Assembly (NCBI GenBank): GCA_963738545.1
Contig: CAVTXA010000002.1
Location: 248,001-312,000 of the forward strand
DNA from: Bog-756 sp963738545
Lineage (GTDB): Bacteria; Actinomycetota; Acidimicrobiia; Acidimicrobiales; RAAP-2
Direction of reading: 5' to 3'
Length of the DNA: 64,000 bases
Shown here: positions 1 to 8,618 of the stretch, in pieces
Layout of the letters: each line of letters opens with the position of its first letter
Numbering within the stretch: position 1 is the first letter of the stretch
The notes under the pieces: generated by a model
The model's input: only the letters and a program-made list of their open reading frames with translations
Database searches by the model: none
What the model was told of the DNA's origin: nothing
Made by a program: the position numbers and the translations under genes

Positions 1-127
1 GCGAACTTCGCGTGGCCGACGTGCCGGCGAGACCGGCCAGGCCGAGATGGGCCGGGGTCGTGTGAAAGCTCAGCAGACCGATGAGACCGGCCACGGTGGC
101 ACCGATGACGATCACCGGTCGTCTCAT
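1..127 (-). CDS. FMN-binding domain protein, N-terminus only (partial at window edge)
   Basis: Only the first 42 codons are present; the rest lies left of the window. The visible part starts MRRPVIVIGATVAGLIGLL and then SFHTTPAH: a short basic start and a hydrophobic segment, so an exported or membrane-anchored protein. This N-terminus resembles small actinobacterial FMN-binding-domain proteins, which sit beside ferric-reductase-like proteins and accept covalently bound flavin outside the membrane. A good ribosome site (GAGGGAGCAAGGATC) precedes the ATG. It lies 79 bases downstream of the ferric-reductase-like gene on the same strand, so the two are probably co-transcribed. The FMN domain itself is not visible, so the assignment rests on the N-terminus and the neighbour. 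Confidence 0.6.
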   Translation of the reverse strand, partial: MRRPVIVIGATVAGLIGLLSFHTTPAHLGLAGLAGTSATRSS

Positions 128-206
128 GATCCTTGCTCCCTCGGGGACGACGGGTCGAACTCGTCGCTCTCGAGCCGGGTGGCGCGTCGGCTGGACAGAT
201 CGGGTG

Positions 207-1643
207 TCAAAATGAGAACCGCTCCTCGTGAATGCTGTCCGGGGAGACGCCCAGTCTCGACACACCGGACACGATCATTTCGTTGAAGCCTTCCGGCCCG
301 CAGACGTAGACGTCCCGCAGGGCCATGTCCGGAACCAGCCGACGAAGGCTCGAAGCGCCCATGCGGATGTCGGAGCGATCCCCGAGCACCTCGTGGTAGC
401 GCCCCTTTCGTCGGTGCACCAGCTCGACGAGCTCATTGCGGTGCACGATCTCCTCGGCCGTCGTCGCCCGAACGATGACGGCCACATCCACGGTGGGGGG
501 AAGATCCTCGAGCAGGGCTCGCAGCGGGGTCACGCCTACACCGGCGCCGATCAGCACGACCCGGTCGCTCAACCGAGCATGTCGGGTGAGCGCGCCGTAC
601 GGGCCTTCGATGAAGACCCTGGTCCCGGGCTTCAGGTGGGCCAGGGCCCGGCTCTGGTCACCGAGGCCCTTCACGGTCACCCTGATGAACGGGGCACGGG
701 GAAGGGCGGACAGGGAGTAGGGATGGGCGTGCCACCAGAGTTCCCGGGTCATGAACCGCCACTGGAAGAACTGCCCACCCGATACGGCAAGCCAGGAGAT
801 CTGCCGTCCGGAGCAGACGACCGACACCACGCCGGGGGCTTCCTCGGTCACCGAGACCACTTTGAGTTGATGCCGCAGGCTTCGGGAGACAGGGAGCAGG
901 ACGCGGTACACGAGCACCATGCCGGCGGTGGCTCCCCAGACCACGATCCACGCCGCGCGGGTGAGCGGATGACCGATGAACGACACGCCGGTGACGATCT
1001 GGTGGGCGAAGGCGAGCGCCAGGGCCAGATACAAGTAGAGGTGGACGATCCACCAGGTCTCGTACTTGAGGCGGCGACGTGCCTTGCGGATGGAGGTGAC
1101 GCCACCCATGACCAGCAGGCCGAAGGCCACGGCGGCGGCCAGCATGTCCGGATACGACGTGAGGAACTGCCAGAACTGGTGCAGGACCCCGGACTTGGCC
1201 AGTTGGGCGTAGCCCAGCGTCACGAACGTGATGTGTAGTCCGATGAGGACGAGCGCCCACGGGGCGATCCGACGGTGCCATCGGACCAGGCGGTCTTGGC
1301 CCAGCGACCGCTCGAGCCAGGGGAGGCGGGCGACCAGCACCAACATGACCAACATGAGGTAGGCCCCGGTGAACCCGGCCAGACGGCCGGTGGCGATCAG
1401 GATGCCACCGGGGGCACGGAGCGATCCGCTGCCCTCGCCCGTGATCACGAGCGCCAGGGTGATCCCCATGCCAAGGCCGGAAAGAGCGAGGAAGAGATCT
1501 CCTACCCAGCGCCGAGGGGTGTGCCCGGCTCGGCGTCCGCCGGGAGGGGGCGTGCTTCCTGACCACAGGGAGGGGGAGGCGACATCCCGCTGTTCGGTGG
1601 TGGCCACAGATCGAAGTGTCTGCCGTGAACATAACGGCAGCAT
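207..1643 (-). CDS. Ferric-reductase-like transmembrane / ferredoxin-reductase-type flavoprotein
   Basis: A membrane oxidoreductase that should pass electrons from NAD(P)H through FAD to heme in the membrane. An N-terminal half (about residues 46-250) holds several hydrophobic helices with candidate heme-ligand histidines (H123, H137, H201, H214). The C-terminal half is a ferredoxin-NADP reductase module: FAD-binding HPYSLS at about 307-312, the pyridine-nucleotide loop GAGVGVTPL at about 367-375, CGPEGF at about 448-453 and a typical IHEERFSF end. Length (478 aa) fits the family. The ATG at 1643 has no obvious ribosome site; a GTG at 1607 is an alternative start. It is followed by the FMN-binding gene and diverges from a b-type-cytochrome-like gene, suggesting one electron-transfer system that reduces an external acceptor. 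The acceptor is unknown. Confidence 0.85.
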   Translation of the reverse strand: MLPLCSRQTLRSVATTEQRDVASPSLWSGSTPPPGGRRAGHTPRRWVGDLFLALSGLGMGITLALVITGEGSGSLRAPGGILIATGRLAGFTGAYLMLVMLVLVARLPWLERSLGQDRLVRWHRRIAPWALVLIGLHITFVTLGYAQLAKSGVLHQFWQFLTSYPDMLAAAVAFGLLVMGGVTSIRKARRRLKYETWWIVHLYLYLALALAFAHQIVTGVSFIGHPLTRAAWIVVWGATAGMVLVYRVLLPVSRSLRHQLKVVSVTEEAPGVVSVVCSGRQISWLAVSGGQFFQWRFMTRELWWHAHPYSLSALPRAPFIRVTVKGLGDQSRALAHLKPGTRVFIEGPYGALTRHARLSDRVVLIGAGVGVTPLRALLEDLPPTVDVAVIVRATTAEEIVHRNELVELVHRRKGRYHEVLGDRSDIRMGASSLRRLVPDMALRDVYVCGPEGFNEMIVSGVSRLGVSPDSIHEERFSF

Positions 1644-1786
1644 GAAGGCCGCCTGATACCCGATCGACCGTGAGCACGTTCATTTCGCCGTCAGGATGGA
1701 TCGCTACCTTCGAGCCTGTGGATCGCTGGGAGCAGTGACGGGATGCGCGCCGTGAGGTTCGCCATGGCCCTGCCGAGAGGTGAGGT

Positions 1787-2440
1787 GTGAGCGATCGTCA
1801 ACGCGCCAACGTGCCGGATCCTCAGGGCGCCGTCCGGGTACGGCCGGGACGCCGCCGTGACCCGACAGAGGGCAACGCCCGACTGACCGGCTCCACCGCA
1901 GCGGTGCTCCTGGTCCTGCTGGCCGCCGAGGGCGTGACCATCCTTCAGGTGGGACGCCTGATCACCCCACACGTGTTCATCGGGATGCTGCTCGTGCCAC
2001 CCGTTCTGCTCAAGATGGGCAGCACCCTGTGGAAGTTCGCCCGCTACTACCTGGGGGCCCCGGCCTATCGCCAGAAGGGTCCACCCCTCCTCATCCTGCG
2101 TCTGCTCGGTCCGTTCGTGGTCGTGCTGACGCTGACCGTCTTGGTTAGCGGAGTGGCACTGCTGTTCGCCCCCTTCACCTGGCGATCGACCTTGCTGCTC
2201 GCGCACAAGGCCAGCTTCATCCTGTGGCTCGGTGTCATGACGCTCCACGTCCTCGGTCACCTCGTGGACACGGCCCGTCTGGCCCCCAGGGACTGGCTCC
2301 GACGGACCCGTCGGCAGGTCGATGGGGCCAGCGCACGCCAATGGGCCGTCGCCGTCAGCCTTGTCGGGGGACTCATCCTCGCCGTTGTGGTGGTGCCCAG
2401 GGTGGGGCCATGGCTCGCGGACGCCCCGGTCGGACACTAA
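1787..2440 (+). CDS. Predicted b-type cytochrome-like membrane protein
   Basis: A 217-aa integral membrane protein with four likely helices (about residues 36-55, 61-80, 104-128, 138-160) and a fifth near the C-terminus (187-205). Histidines placed inside or at the ends of helices (H62, H140, H154, H158) suggest bis-histidyl heme b binding, as in cytochrome b561/DUF4405-type proteins; I do not recognise a precise family. The start is the GTG at 1787, preceded by GAGAGGTGAG. The gene diverges from the ferric-reductase-like gene across 143 bases, so both may share a control region and work together in transmembrane electron transfer. Function is inferred from histidine placement and context only. 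Confidence 0.6.
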   Translation: MSDRQRANVPDPQGAVRVRPGRRRDPTEGNARLTGSTAAVLLVLLAAEGVTILQVGRLITPHVFIGMLLVPPVLLKMGSTLWKFARYYLGAPAYRQKGPPLLILRLLGPFVVVLTLTVLVSGVALLFAPFTWRSTLLLAHKASFILWLGVMTLHVLGHLVDTARLAPRDWLRRTRRQVDGASARQWAVAVSLVGGLILAVVVVPRVGPWLADAPVGH

Positions 2441-2473
2441 GGAACGGGTCGGACGAGGACGGGTGTGATATTC

Positions 2474-2501
2474 TTGACTAAACAGGTCGTGTTTATATAG
2501 A
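2474..2501 (+). promoter_or_regulatory. Probable sigma70-type promoter of the PIG-L gene
   Basis: TTGACT (2474-2479) and TATAGA (2496-2501) are separated by 16 bases in an AT-rich patch. The next start codon is at 2602, leaving an untranslated leader of about 95 bases with a ribosome site (GAAAGGCGG) near its end. Confidence 0.5.
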
Positions 2502-2601
2502 TTTGGGGCATGTCGCAGATCCGTAGGGCCGTATTGGGCATTCGCGGCACCACTGATCCCCGTGCTCGGCGGACGAGGTCACACCGAAAGGCGGTATCGG
2601 C

Positions 2602-3447
2602 ATGAGGCCGGTTCTGGTTGCATTGCACGCCCACCCCGACGACGAGGCCATCTTCACGGGGGGCACCATCGTTCGTGCCGTCCGAGCCGGATGGCGCGTC
2701 GTTCTGATCGTGGCTACCGATGGTGACCTGGGCGCGGGATCCGGCGGGTCCGACCTCGGCGCCAGGCGGCGAGCCGAGACGGTCGCCGCAGCGGGGATAC
2801 TCGGTGTGGATCGTGTCGAATTCCTCGGGTACGGGGACTCGGGCTACGACGAGCCGTCCCGAGGAGCCCAGGAATCGGGGATCGCATCGGCCCGAGCGCT
2901 GCGTTCGGGCACCTTGGCCGCGGCCTTCGTCGATGAGGCCGCGGCGAGTGTCCGACGGATCCTCGTCGATGAGGGTGCCACCGCCCTCACCAGCTATGAC
3001 AACAACGGGATCTACGGTCACATCGATCACGTCCTGGTACACGAGATCGCCGTCCGCAGCGTCGAGGGGACATCCTGCGAACTCTACGAGTCCACGATCG
3101 GCAGGGGTGCGCTGCGTCAGCTGCGCGCCGAGTTGGTGAGCCGTGGTCTCGTTCCCGACCTGTGGCCGACGCTGCTTGCCGATCGGCTGGGCGTGGAGGA
3201 CGGTCCGGCGCTCGTGGCCGTGGATGTCACGTCGGATCTCGACCGCAAGCTGGCCGCGGTGGCCGCCCATTCGAGCCAGCTGCTGGAGGCGGCGACCTTC
3301 ATGGGCCTGCCGGCCGGAGCGTTCCACCACCTTCTCGGGACCGAGTGGTTCCGGGTGGCCCGACGTGGCCAGGGAAGCTTCCTCGAGTTGCTCCGCCTGC
3401 CCGACCTGCTCACGCACGATTTGGTCCTCGAGCCCGTCGCCGTCTGA
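2602..3447 (+). CDS. PIG-L family zinc deacetylase (LmbE-like)
   Basis: A metal-dependent N-deacetylase of the LmbE/PIG-L family, which removes acetyl groups from N-acetylglucosaminyl conjugates (mycothiol MshB/Mca are the best known actinobacterial members). The family signature AHPDDE lies at residues 10-15, giving the zinc ligands His11 and Asp14, with the catalytic Asp13; a third histidine is expected in the YGHIDH stretch at about residues 138-143. A conserved TDGDLGAG loop follows strand 3. Length (281 aa) matches the family. The ATG start has a ribosome site 8 bases upstream. It stands alone, convergent with the phosphodiester glycosidase gene. Which glycoconjugate it acts on cannot be read; calling it mshB or mca would be overreach. 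Confidence 0.88.
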   Translation: MRPVLVALHAHPDDEAIFTGGTIVRAVRAGWRVVLIVATDGDLGAGSGGSDLGARRRAETVAAAGILGVDRVEFLGYGDSGYDEPSRGAQESGIASARALRSGTLAAAFVDEAAASVRRILVDEGATALTSYDNNGIYGHIDHVLVHEIAVRSVEGTSCELYESTIGRGALRQLRAELVSRGLVPDLWPTLLADRLGVEDGPALVAVDVTSDLDRKLAAVAAHSSQLLEAATFMGLPAGAFHHLLGTEWFRVARRGQGSFLELLRLPDLLTHDLVLEPVAV

Positions 3448-3553
3448 GTGGATCGGCGGCGTGGCCAGACGCCAGCGAATCAGACCCCGATGGGACGGTG
3501 ACTCAGTGGGGCGACCGGCAGAACGGCCCAGCCCCACTCCCGTGGGTCTGTGG

Positions 3554-4825
3554 CTAACCCTTTACCGCGGACATGGTGATGAAATCCCTGGCCCACCAGG
3601 GCTGGAAGTATCGACCCGGGGTACCGGTCATGGCGGGTAACAACTCGGCACCGTTGGCCGGGCCGGCCTGACCCGTGGTCGTCGTCGGCTGATAGGTGCT
3701 GAAGTTGACCCAGTCGGTGTTGATGTCGAGTTCCATGGCCCGCACCGCGCCGGCTCGGGCCAGCAGGTCGGCCAGGTCGGTGATATTGAGGCCGGGGCCA
3801 CCTACGTAGACCAGCGCACCGTCGGCGGTCACCCCGAGCCCAGAGCGCCATACGTAGACCTGGCCACCCAGGGTGGCTCCCCATTGGGTGGTGTCGGTGG
3901 CGTTGAGTCCGGGCACTGGTACCCCGTTGTCCACTACCAGGTCGAGGTTCTGGCGCACAGAGACCACGTCGGGCGTCATGGTCACGTCCCGGCCCCACAC
4001 ACCAACCGTCGAGTTGCCGTTCCGGTAGATGACGAAGGAGGCAGCCCCTGAACGAAGCGGAACGATCGTCCTGCCGTCCGTGTAGTAACCGCCGTTGGCG
4101 TTCGACATGAGGAAGCCGGCGTTGAATGCCGCCACCAGACTGGTCGCGGCGTTGGGTTGGATCGGGGCGGAGTAGGTGAACGGACCGCCACCGGGTATCT
4201 GGCTCCCCGAGTAGAGGGTGGCCTTCAGCAGTGAGGTGTCCATCCACGCCACGCCGGCCACGTAGCTGGTGTGGACGGCATCAGGTCGGAGTGTTGTCTC
4301 GTATACGGCGGGAACTCCTCGCACCAGCCGACCGACCGGTGACCACTGGCCCTCTCCTGGGAGCGCGGGGGTGGCCGGCGGCACGATAGGGGCGGGAGCA
4401 GGAAGATGGGTCACCGTGGCGGCCACGACGGGCTTCGACACGGGACGGCGGATGGCACCAGCGGGAGGCTTACCTCCCACCGGTGGCGGGTGATGGCTGT
4501 ACCACTCACTCTCGATCCAGTTGATGATTCCGGAGCCACCGTGCTCGCGGGACCACTCGGCCAAGCGCGCTCCGGCCGAGCTGCCGAGGGCCGGGTTGGT
4601 CAGGGCCCCCCCGAGGGAGACGGCCAGCCACACCAGCATCACGGCAAGGACCAGACCGATGAGGGCCAGCAGTCGGCGACGTCGGAAGCGTTTTTGTTTC
4701 TCGGCCCGCCGGCTGTGGCGCACGGCAAGAGGCAGCCGGTCATCGAGGACGTGCGAGTCGAACTCGCCGAACTCGTCGAACTCGTCGTACGGGTCACGGT
4801 CGATGGTCGATCCCGGATTGGTCAT
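3554..4825 (-). CDS. Membrane-anchored phosphodiester glycosidase (NAGPA-like) domain protein
   Basis: The protein has an acidic N-terminus (about residues 1-35), a basic stop-transfer patch, one membrane helix (about 52-75), a proline/alanine-rich linker and a C-terminal extracytoplasmic domain resembling phosphodiester glycosidase (NAGPA) proteins. Supporting motifs are AAFNAGF, the GGYYTDG turn, a VVDNG strand and the late MELDIN region that takes the place of the usual LDGGGS. The ATG at 4825 is chosen over an upstream in-frame ATG at 4918 because it starts the acidic segment and the longer form would run towards the ArsR promoter. The family hydrolyses sugar phosphodiesters or acts on cell-surface polymers. 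It is convergent with the PIG-L gene, so a shared role in surface glycan metabolism is possible but unproven. Confidence 0.75.
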   Translation of the reverse strand: MTNPGSTIDRDPYDEFDEFGEFDSHVLDDRLPLAVRHSRRAEKQKRFRRRRLLALIGLVLAVMLVWLAVSLGGALTNPALGSSAGARLAEWSREHGGSGIINWIESEWYSHHPPPVGGKPPAGAIRRPVSKPVVAATVTHLPAPAPIVPPATPALPGEGQWSPVGRLVRGVPAVYETTLRPDAVHTSYVAGVAWMDTSLLKATLYSGSQIPGGGPFTYSAPIQPNAATSLVAAFNAGFLMSNANGGYYTDGRTIVPLRSGAASFVIYRNGNSTVGVWGRDVTMTPDVVSVRQNLDLVVDNGVPVPGLNATDTTQWGATLGGQVYVWRSGLGVTADGALVYVGGPGLNITDLADLLARAGAVRAMELDINTDWVNFSTYQPTTTTGQAGPANGAELLPAMTGTPGRYFQPWWARDFITMSAVKG

Positions 4826-5016
4826 CAAATCGCCAACATGGTGCGCCGGATCCTTCGGCCGAGATCGACCGACCCGGCTCGTCGCCTGACGTACCCCTCT
4901 GGGTTGTCGCTGGCGCATCGCAGCGTGCGTATCTCCGAGCCCACGGGCACATGATACGAAGCGAGTCTGACGTCAAGATGACGAGGTTGAGGAAGATGGC
5001 CGACCTGGGGAAGCCC

Positions 5017-5048
5017 TTGACGGGCGCTATCAGTAAGTAGATACTTAC
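5017..5048 (+). promoter_or_regulatory. ArsR promoter with overlapping palindromic operator
   Basis: TTGACG (5017-5022) and GATACT (5040-5045) are spaced by exactly 17 bases. A perfect palindrome, GTAAGTA (5033-5039) - GA - TACTTAC (5042-5048), covers the -10 box. The GTG start of the regulator is at 5054, where transcription should begin, so the message is probably leaderless. This is the expected arrangement for negative autoregulation by an ArsR/SmtB-type repressor. Confidence 0.7.
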
Positions 5049-5053
5049 GGTTA

Positions 5054-5392
5054 GTGGTTACTGACGCTCTATCGGCTCTCGCCGATCCGACTCGACGCCG
5101 AGTCTTCGAGTTCCTCGCCGAGGGTCCACAGGCCGTTGGCGAACTTGCGTTGCGGGTCCCCGTGAGTCGTCCGGCGGTGTCTCAGCATCTGAAGGTCCTG
5201 CGACTCGCCGGGCTGGTCCAGGAGTCTCGCGTCGGCACTCGTCATCTGTTCAGCCTCGATGAGGCTGGATTGCAACGCGTTCGTGAGTATTTCGACTCCT
5301 TCTGGGACAGATCGCTGTCGGCGTTCAAGGTGGCGGTCGAAGCAACGTCCATGTCCGAGACACCCATCGACCCCGAGGAGCATCGATCATGA
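5054..5392 (+). CDS. ArsR/SmtB-family winged-helix repressor
   Basis: A 112-aa winged-helix repressor. ALADPTRRRVFEFL is the classic start of the ArsR fold, and VSRPAVSQHLKVLRLAGLV is the recognition helix with the start of the wing. There is no cysteine metal-site motif (no CxC near the recognition helix), so this is the subgroup paired with SRPBCC proteins rather than a metal sensor. The start is GTG at 5054: no Shine-Dalgarno sequence precedes it, and the promoter places transcription onset at this codon. The palindrome at 5033-5048 is the likely self-operator. Its stop overlaps the following SRPBCC gene by four bases (ATGA), so the pair is translationally coupled. Confidence 0.88.
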   Translation: MVTDALSALADPTRRRVFEFLAEGPQAVGELALRVPVSRPAVSQHLKVLRLAGLVQESRVGTRHLFSLDEAGLQRVREYFDSFWDRSLSAFKVAVEATSMSETPIDPEEHRS

Positions 5393-5859
5393 AGGCAACC
5401 AACACCACGGTTCGACGTTCGGTCATCGTCGATGTGCCGGCCGACCGTGCATTCACGTTCTTCACGCGCGACATCGGCGCATGGTGGGACGAGGACAAGC
5501 ACCTACTCGGCGAACCGGTGGCAGAGATGGTCTTCGAGCCCCGGGTCGGGGGTCACATCATCGATCGAGGCGTCAGCGGCGAAGAGAGCCGATGGGCGAC
5601 CGTGCTCGTCTTTGACCCGCCGAGGCGTGTCGCCTTCAGTTGGAGCATCAACCTTGCCTGGCAGATCGAACCTGATCTCGCCAAGGCGAGTGAAGTCCAT
5701 GTCGAGTTCACAGAACTGGACGACCATCGCACTCTGGTTGTTCTCGAGCACCGTCACCTCGAGCGCCATGGCGGAGGTTGGGAATCGATGCGAGACGCAG
5801 TCGGGTCACCGAACGGATGGAATCTCGATTCCTATGCCGAGGCGCTTGCGTCGGCCTGA
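5389..5859 (+). CDS. SRPBCC (AHSA1/START-like) domain protein
   Basis: A small cytoplasmic ligand-binding protein of the SRPBCC/AHSA1 superfamily (156 aa, normal length). The first strand VRRSVIVDVPADRAFTFFT, the central FEPRVGGHIIDRG turn, the PPRRVAFSW strand and the C-terminal helix beginning GWESMRDAV follow the helix-grip fold. It overlaps the ArsR gene by four bases and is transcribed from the same leaderless promoter. Such ArsR-SRPBCC pairs are common in actinobacteria; the SRPBCC partner binds or processes a small hydrophobic molecule. No catalytic residues can be assigned and the ligand is unknown. Confidence 0.85.
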   Translation: MKATNTTVRRSVIVDVPADRAFTFFTRDIGAWWDEDKHLLGEPVAEMVFEPRVGGHIIDRGVSGEESRWATVLVFDPPRRVAFSWSINLAWQIEPDLAKASEVHVEFTELDDHRTLVVLEHRHLERHGGGWESMRDAVGSPNGWNLDSYAEALASA

Positions 5860-6400
5860 GATCGGGAGCCGCCCCGAGGGCTGCGATGCATGTGCCCGAT
5901 TCGAACACAGACGGTTGGAGGCCCAGGCTTGGCCGTGCGAGGGCACGACGGCCGGTGGTGGCTCGGGGTCGGGTCCCCACGGATCGCACGTGTCAGGTAA
6001 AGGACGGGCGGCGAGAAGCAACTCACCGTGATTTCTCACCCCACCATCTGGGAATACTCCCTGGTCGAGGCAAAGTTGCCGCCTCACCCCTCAAGACGGG
6101 TCCCGATCGTGTCGATGCCACAGCTGTGCAGTTCTTCCCATACGGCAGATTCGTTGCCGTAGTCCGCGCCGGCGGCCCAGCTGGCGAAGCTGTTGATCCG
6201 ATCTGAGGTCAGCCCACGTCCACTCTTCGCCGGCCCCGCTCCATGCGACCTCTTCCGATCGCCGTCGTGACGATCGACCGATCGTGTGTGGCGTGTATCG
6301 ACGACTCCCTTGAGTCCGCCACCATCGTTCCCACATTGGTGCCACTGTGCCCGGTACTTGGTCTCGAGCCACTGATCGGCGGGGGCGAGGGGCAGCGACG
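5860..6400. other. Gene-poor stretch, no supported gene
   Basis: About 540 bases between the SRPBCC gene and the pilus-type ATPase. I see no open frame with recognisable protein features on either strand and no clear hairpin. The last 20 bases hold the purine-rich ribosome site of the ATPase. Confidence 0.5.
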
Positions 6401-8146
6401 ATGACGGTGACCACCGGTCAGGCGGAAGCCCCCCAAGTCCTTGGTCCGCACACTCCGTTGGGCGTCCATCTTGTGGCGTCAGGCCTGGTGACCGGGCAAG
6501 ACGTCGACAATGCCTTGGAGGAACAGCGTCGAAGCGGTAAGCGGCTCGGTGAGATCCTTGTCGCACAAGGCATTCTCTACGAGGCCGACCTGGCCGGCAC
6601 GCTGGCCGAGATGTTCGGACTTCCCTATCGGGATCTCAGCCTTGATCCACCCGATCCTGCGGCGATCGGAGAACTACCCGAGGTGTTCTGTCAGTCCCAC
6701 ATGGTGTTGCCGGTGGGGTACGAGGACGGGGCCGTCGTCGTGGCCGTCTCCGATCCCCGGGATATGCAGACCCTCGACGACCTCATGATGATGACGTCGA
6801 CGCCGGTGCACCTGGTGGTGGTGGCTTCCGACCAACTCCGCCAGTCGGTCGAGTCGGGTTTCCAGGCACTGGACCTGGTCGTGCAAGAAGATGATGTCGA
6901 CGTCGGCAAGGAGGTCGACGGCCAGTCGACGAGGGCATCCAACATCGATGTCCCTCCCGACGTTGACATCTCCGATGCCGAGGGCCCCGTCATTGCGTTC
7001 GTCAATCAGTTGCTCCGGCGCGCCGTGATCGAGCGGGCCTCGGACCTCCATCTTGAGCCCACCCAGGACGGACTTCGGATCCGGTTCCGTGTCGATGGGC
7101 TACTTCACGATGTAACGAGTGCCCCGGCATCGTTGCGGGCAGGGATCATTAGTCGCGTCAAGATCATGACCGGGATGGACATCGCCGATCGCCGGCGTCC
7201 GCAGGATGGCCGGGTCTCGATGATCGCCCACGGCCAGCCGGTGGACATCCGCGCCTCCAGCCTCCCAACCATCAATGGTGAAGCGCTCGTGCTGCGTCTC
7301 CTGCAGCGGGACCAGGGTCTGCTCGAGATCGACAAAGTCGGCTTCGCCCCCGACGCCCTCCGACGGTACCGGCACTCCTACCAGCGGGCGTGGGGCATGG
7401 TGCTCGTCACTGGCCCCACCGGATCGGGCAAGACCACGACCCTCTACGCATCGGTGAACGAATTGAACGATCCGAGCCGGAACACGATCACCGTCGAGGA
7501 CCCCATCGAGTACCGCGTGGCCGGTATCAAGCAGACTCAGGTGAACGAGAAGGTCGGCTACACATTCTCAGCGGGCCTTCGGGCAGCGCTCCGGTCGGAC
7601 CCCGACACCATCCTGATCGGCGAGATCCGCGACCTCGTGACGGCGCGTATCTCGGCCGAGTCTGCATTGACCGGCCATCTGGTGCTTTCGACACTGCACG
7701 CAAACGATGCGGCGTCCAGCACCACCAGGCTCATCGAGATGGGTCTCGAGCCGTATCTGGTGACGTCCTCACTGGAGTGCGTCGTGGCTCAGCGGCTGCT
7801 CCGGAAGCTGTGTGACCGCTGCAGGTTTGCCACCCCCGCAAGTCCCGAAGAGCGACTGGAGCTGGTATCGATGGCGCTCATCGATGAATCGACGCCGGAG
7901 GTCCCCTTATATCGGGCCGCCGGTTGCGCCCACTGCGGTCATCGCGGCTATCTGGGGCGCATGGCCGTCCACGAGGTGCTGGTCATGGATGATCAGTTGA
8001 AGTCGCTCGTCTTGGAGCGGGCCCCCGCCCATGAGATCGCGAGGGCGGCATCTGTCGGCGGAATGGTGACGCTGTTGCAGGATGCATTTGCCAAGATGCT
8101 GACTGGCCAGACCTCGTTCGAGGAATGCAAACGCGTTCTGCGCTAG
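6401..8146 (+). CDS. GspE/PilB-type secretion or pilus assembly ATPase with MshEN N-domain
   Basis: A cytoplasmic hexameric ATPase that powers type IV pilus extension or type II secretion. The N-terminus carries two MshEN half-motifs (PLG...LEEQ at about 19-42 and RLG...EMFG at about 48-73), a domain known to bind cyclic di-GMP in relatives. The catalytic core has Walker A GPTGSGKTT at about 338-346, Walker B LIGEIRD at about 403-410 and the histidine box STLHANDA shortly after. A four-cysteine zinc site (CDRC near 471, CAHC near 509) is present as in PilB/GspE. The start at 6401 is chosen over 6347 because a strong ribosome site (GGGGGCGAGGGG) precedes it. No pilC, pilM, pilin or secretin gene lies nearby, so the ATPase is an orphan here. 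Confidence 0.92.
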   Translation: MTVTTGQAEAPQVLGPHTPLGVHLVASGLVTGQDVDNALEEQRRSGKRLGEILVAQGILYEADLAGTLAEMFGLPYRDLSLDPPDPAAIGELPEVFCQSHMVLPVGYEDGAVVVAVSDPRDMQTLDDLMMMTSTPVHLVVVASDQLRQSVESGFQALDLVVQEDDVDVGKEVDGQSTRASNIDVPPDVDISDAEGPVIAFVNQLLRRAVIERASDLHLEPTQDGLRIRFRVDGLLHDVTSAPASLRAGIISRVKIMTGMDIADRRRPQDGRVSMIAHGQPVDIRASSLPTINGEALVLRLLQRDQGLLEIDKVGFAPDALRRYRHSYQRAWGMVLVTGPTGSGKTTTLYASVNELNDPSRNTITVEDPIEYRVAGIKQTQVNEKVGYTFSAGLRAALRSDPDTILIGEIRDLVTARISAESALTGHLVLSTLHANDAASSTTRLIEMGLEPYLVTSSLECVVAQRLLRKLCDRCRFATPASPEERLELVSMALIDESTPEVPLYRAAGCAHCGHRGYLGRMAVHEVLVMDDQLKSLVLERAPAHEIARAASVGGMVTLLQDAFAKMLTGQTSFEECKRVLR

Positions 8147-8610
8147 TAGGAGCCGGGTCGAGCCTGCCGGCCGCTCTCATCGCCATCGCCGTCGACGCCA
8201 GCCTGAATGACCCTTGACCCATTACCGATGTTGATAGCCGGCAGCAGTCATGCTCGAGGACCTCGATGGGGGACTCAACAGCCGAGGGATCTCCCTAGTG
8301 TTTGATGAGATGAAGATCCGGTGAGGCGAAGATCGAGCGATACGAACTGACGTCGGACGATTGATCCAAAGTACTTCTTTCCCACCATTGAGTCCGCTAT
8401 TGGTGCCTTCGACCAAACCCCAAGCGTTGAACCTGAGGGCTAGTCGAACGATGAAGTGCAGCGTGCAGGACGGGGTCAAAGAGGCAGTTGTGAAAGCACG
8501 GGCCATAGTCAACTGTGCTTTGACGGAAAGGCCGCAAGTCCCTTGTATTTTCTAGCGGTTCGGTGCAACTGAGCCTTGGACCGAATGGTCGCACCTTGAA
8601 ACGGCGTGTG
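8147..8610. other. Gene-poor stretch, no supported gene
   Basis: About 460 bases after the ATPase gene with scattered stops in all frames. I find no recognisable domain, no tRNA and no strong inverted repeat. Confidence 0.45.
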
Positions 8611-8618
8611 TAACGAAA

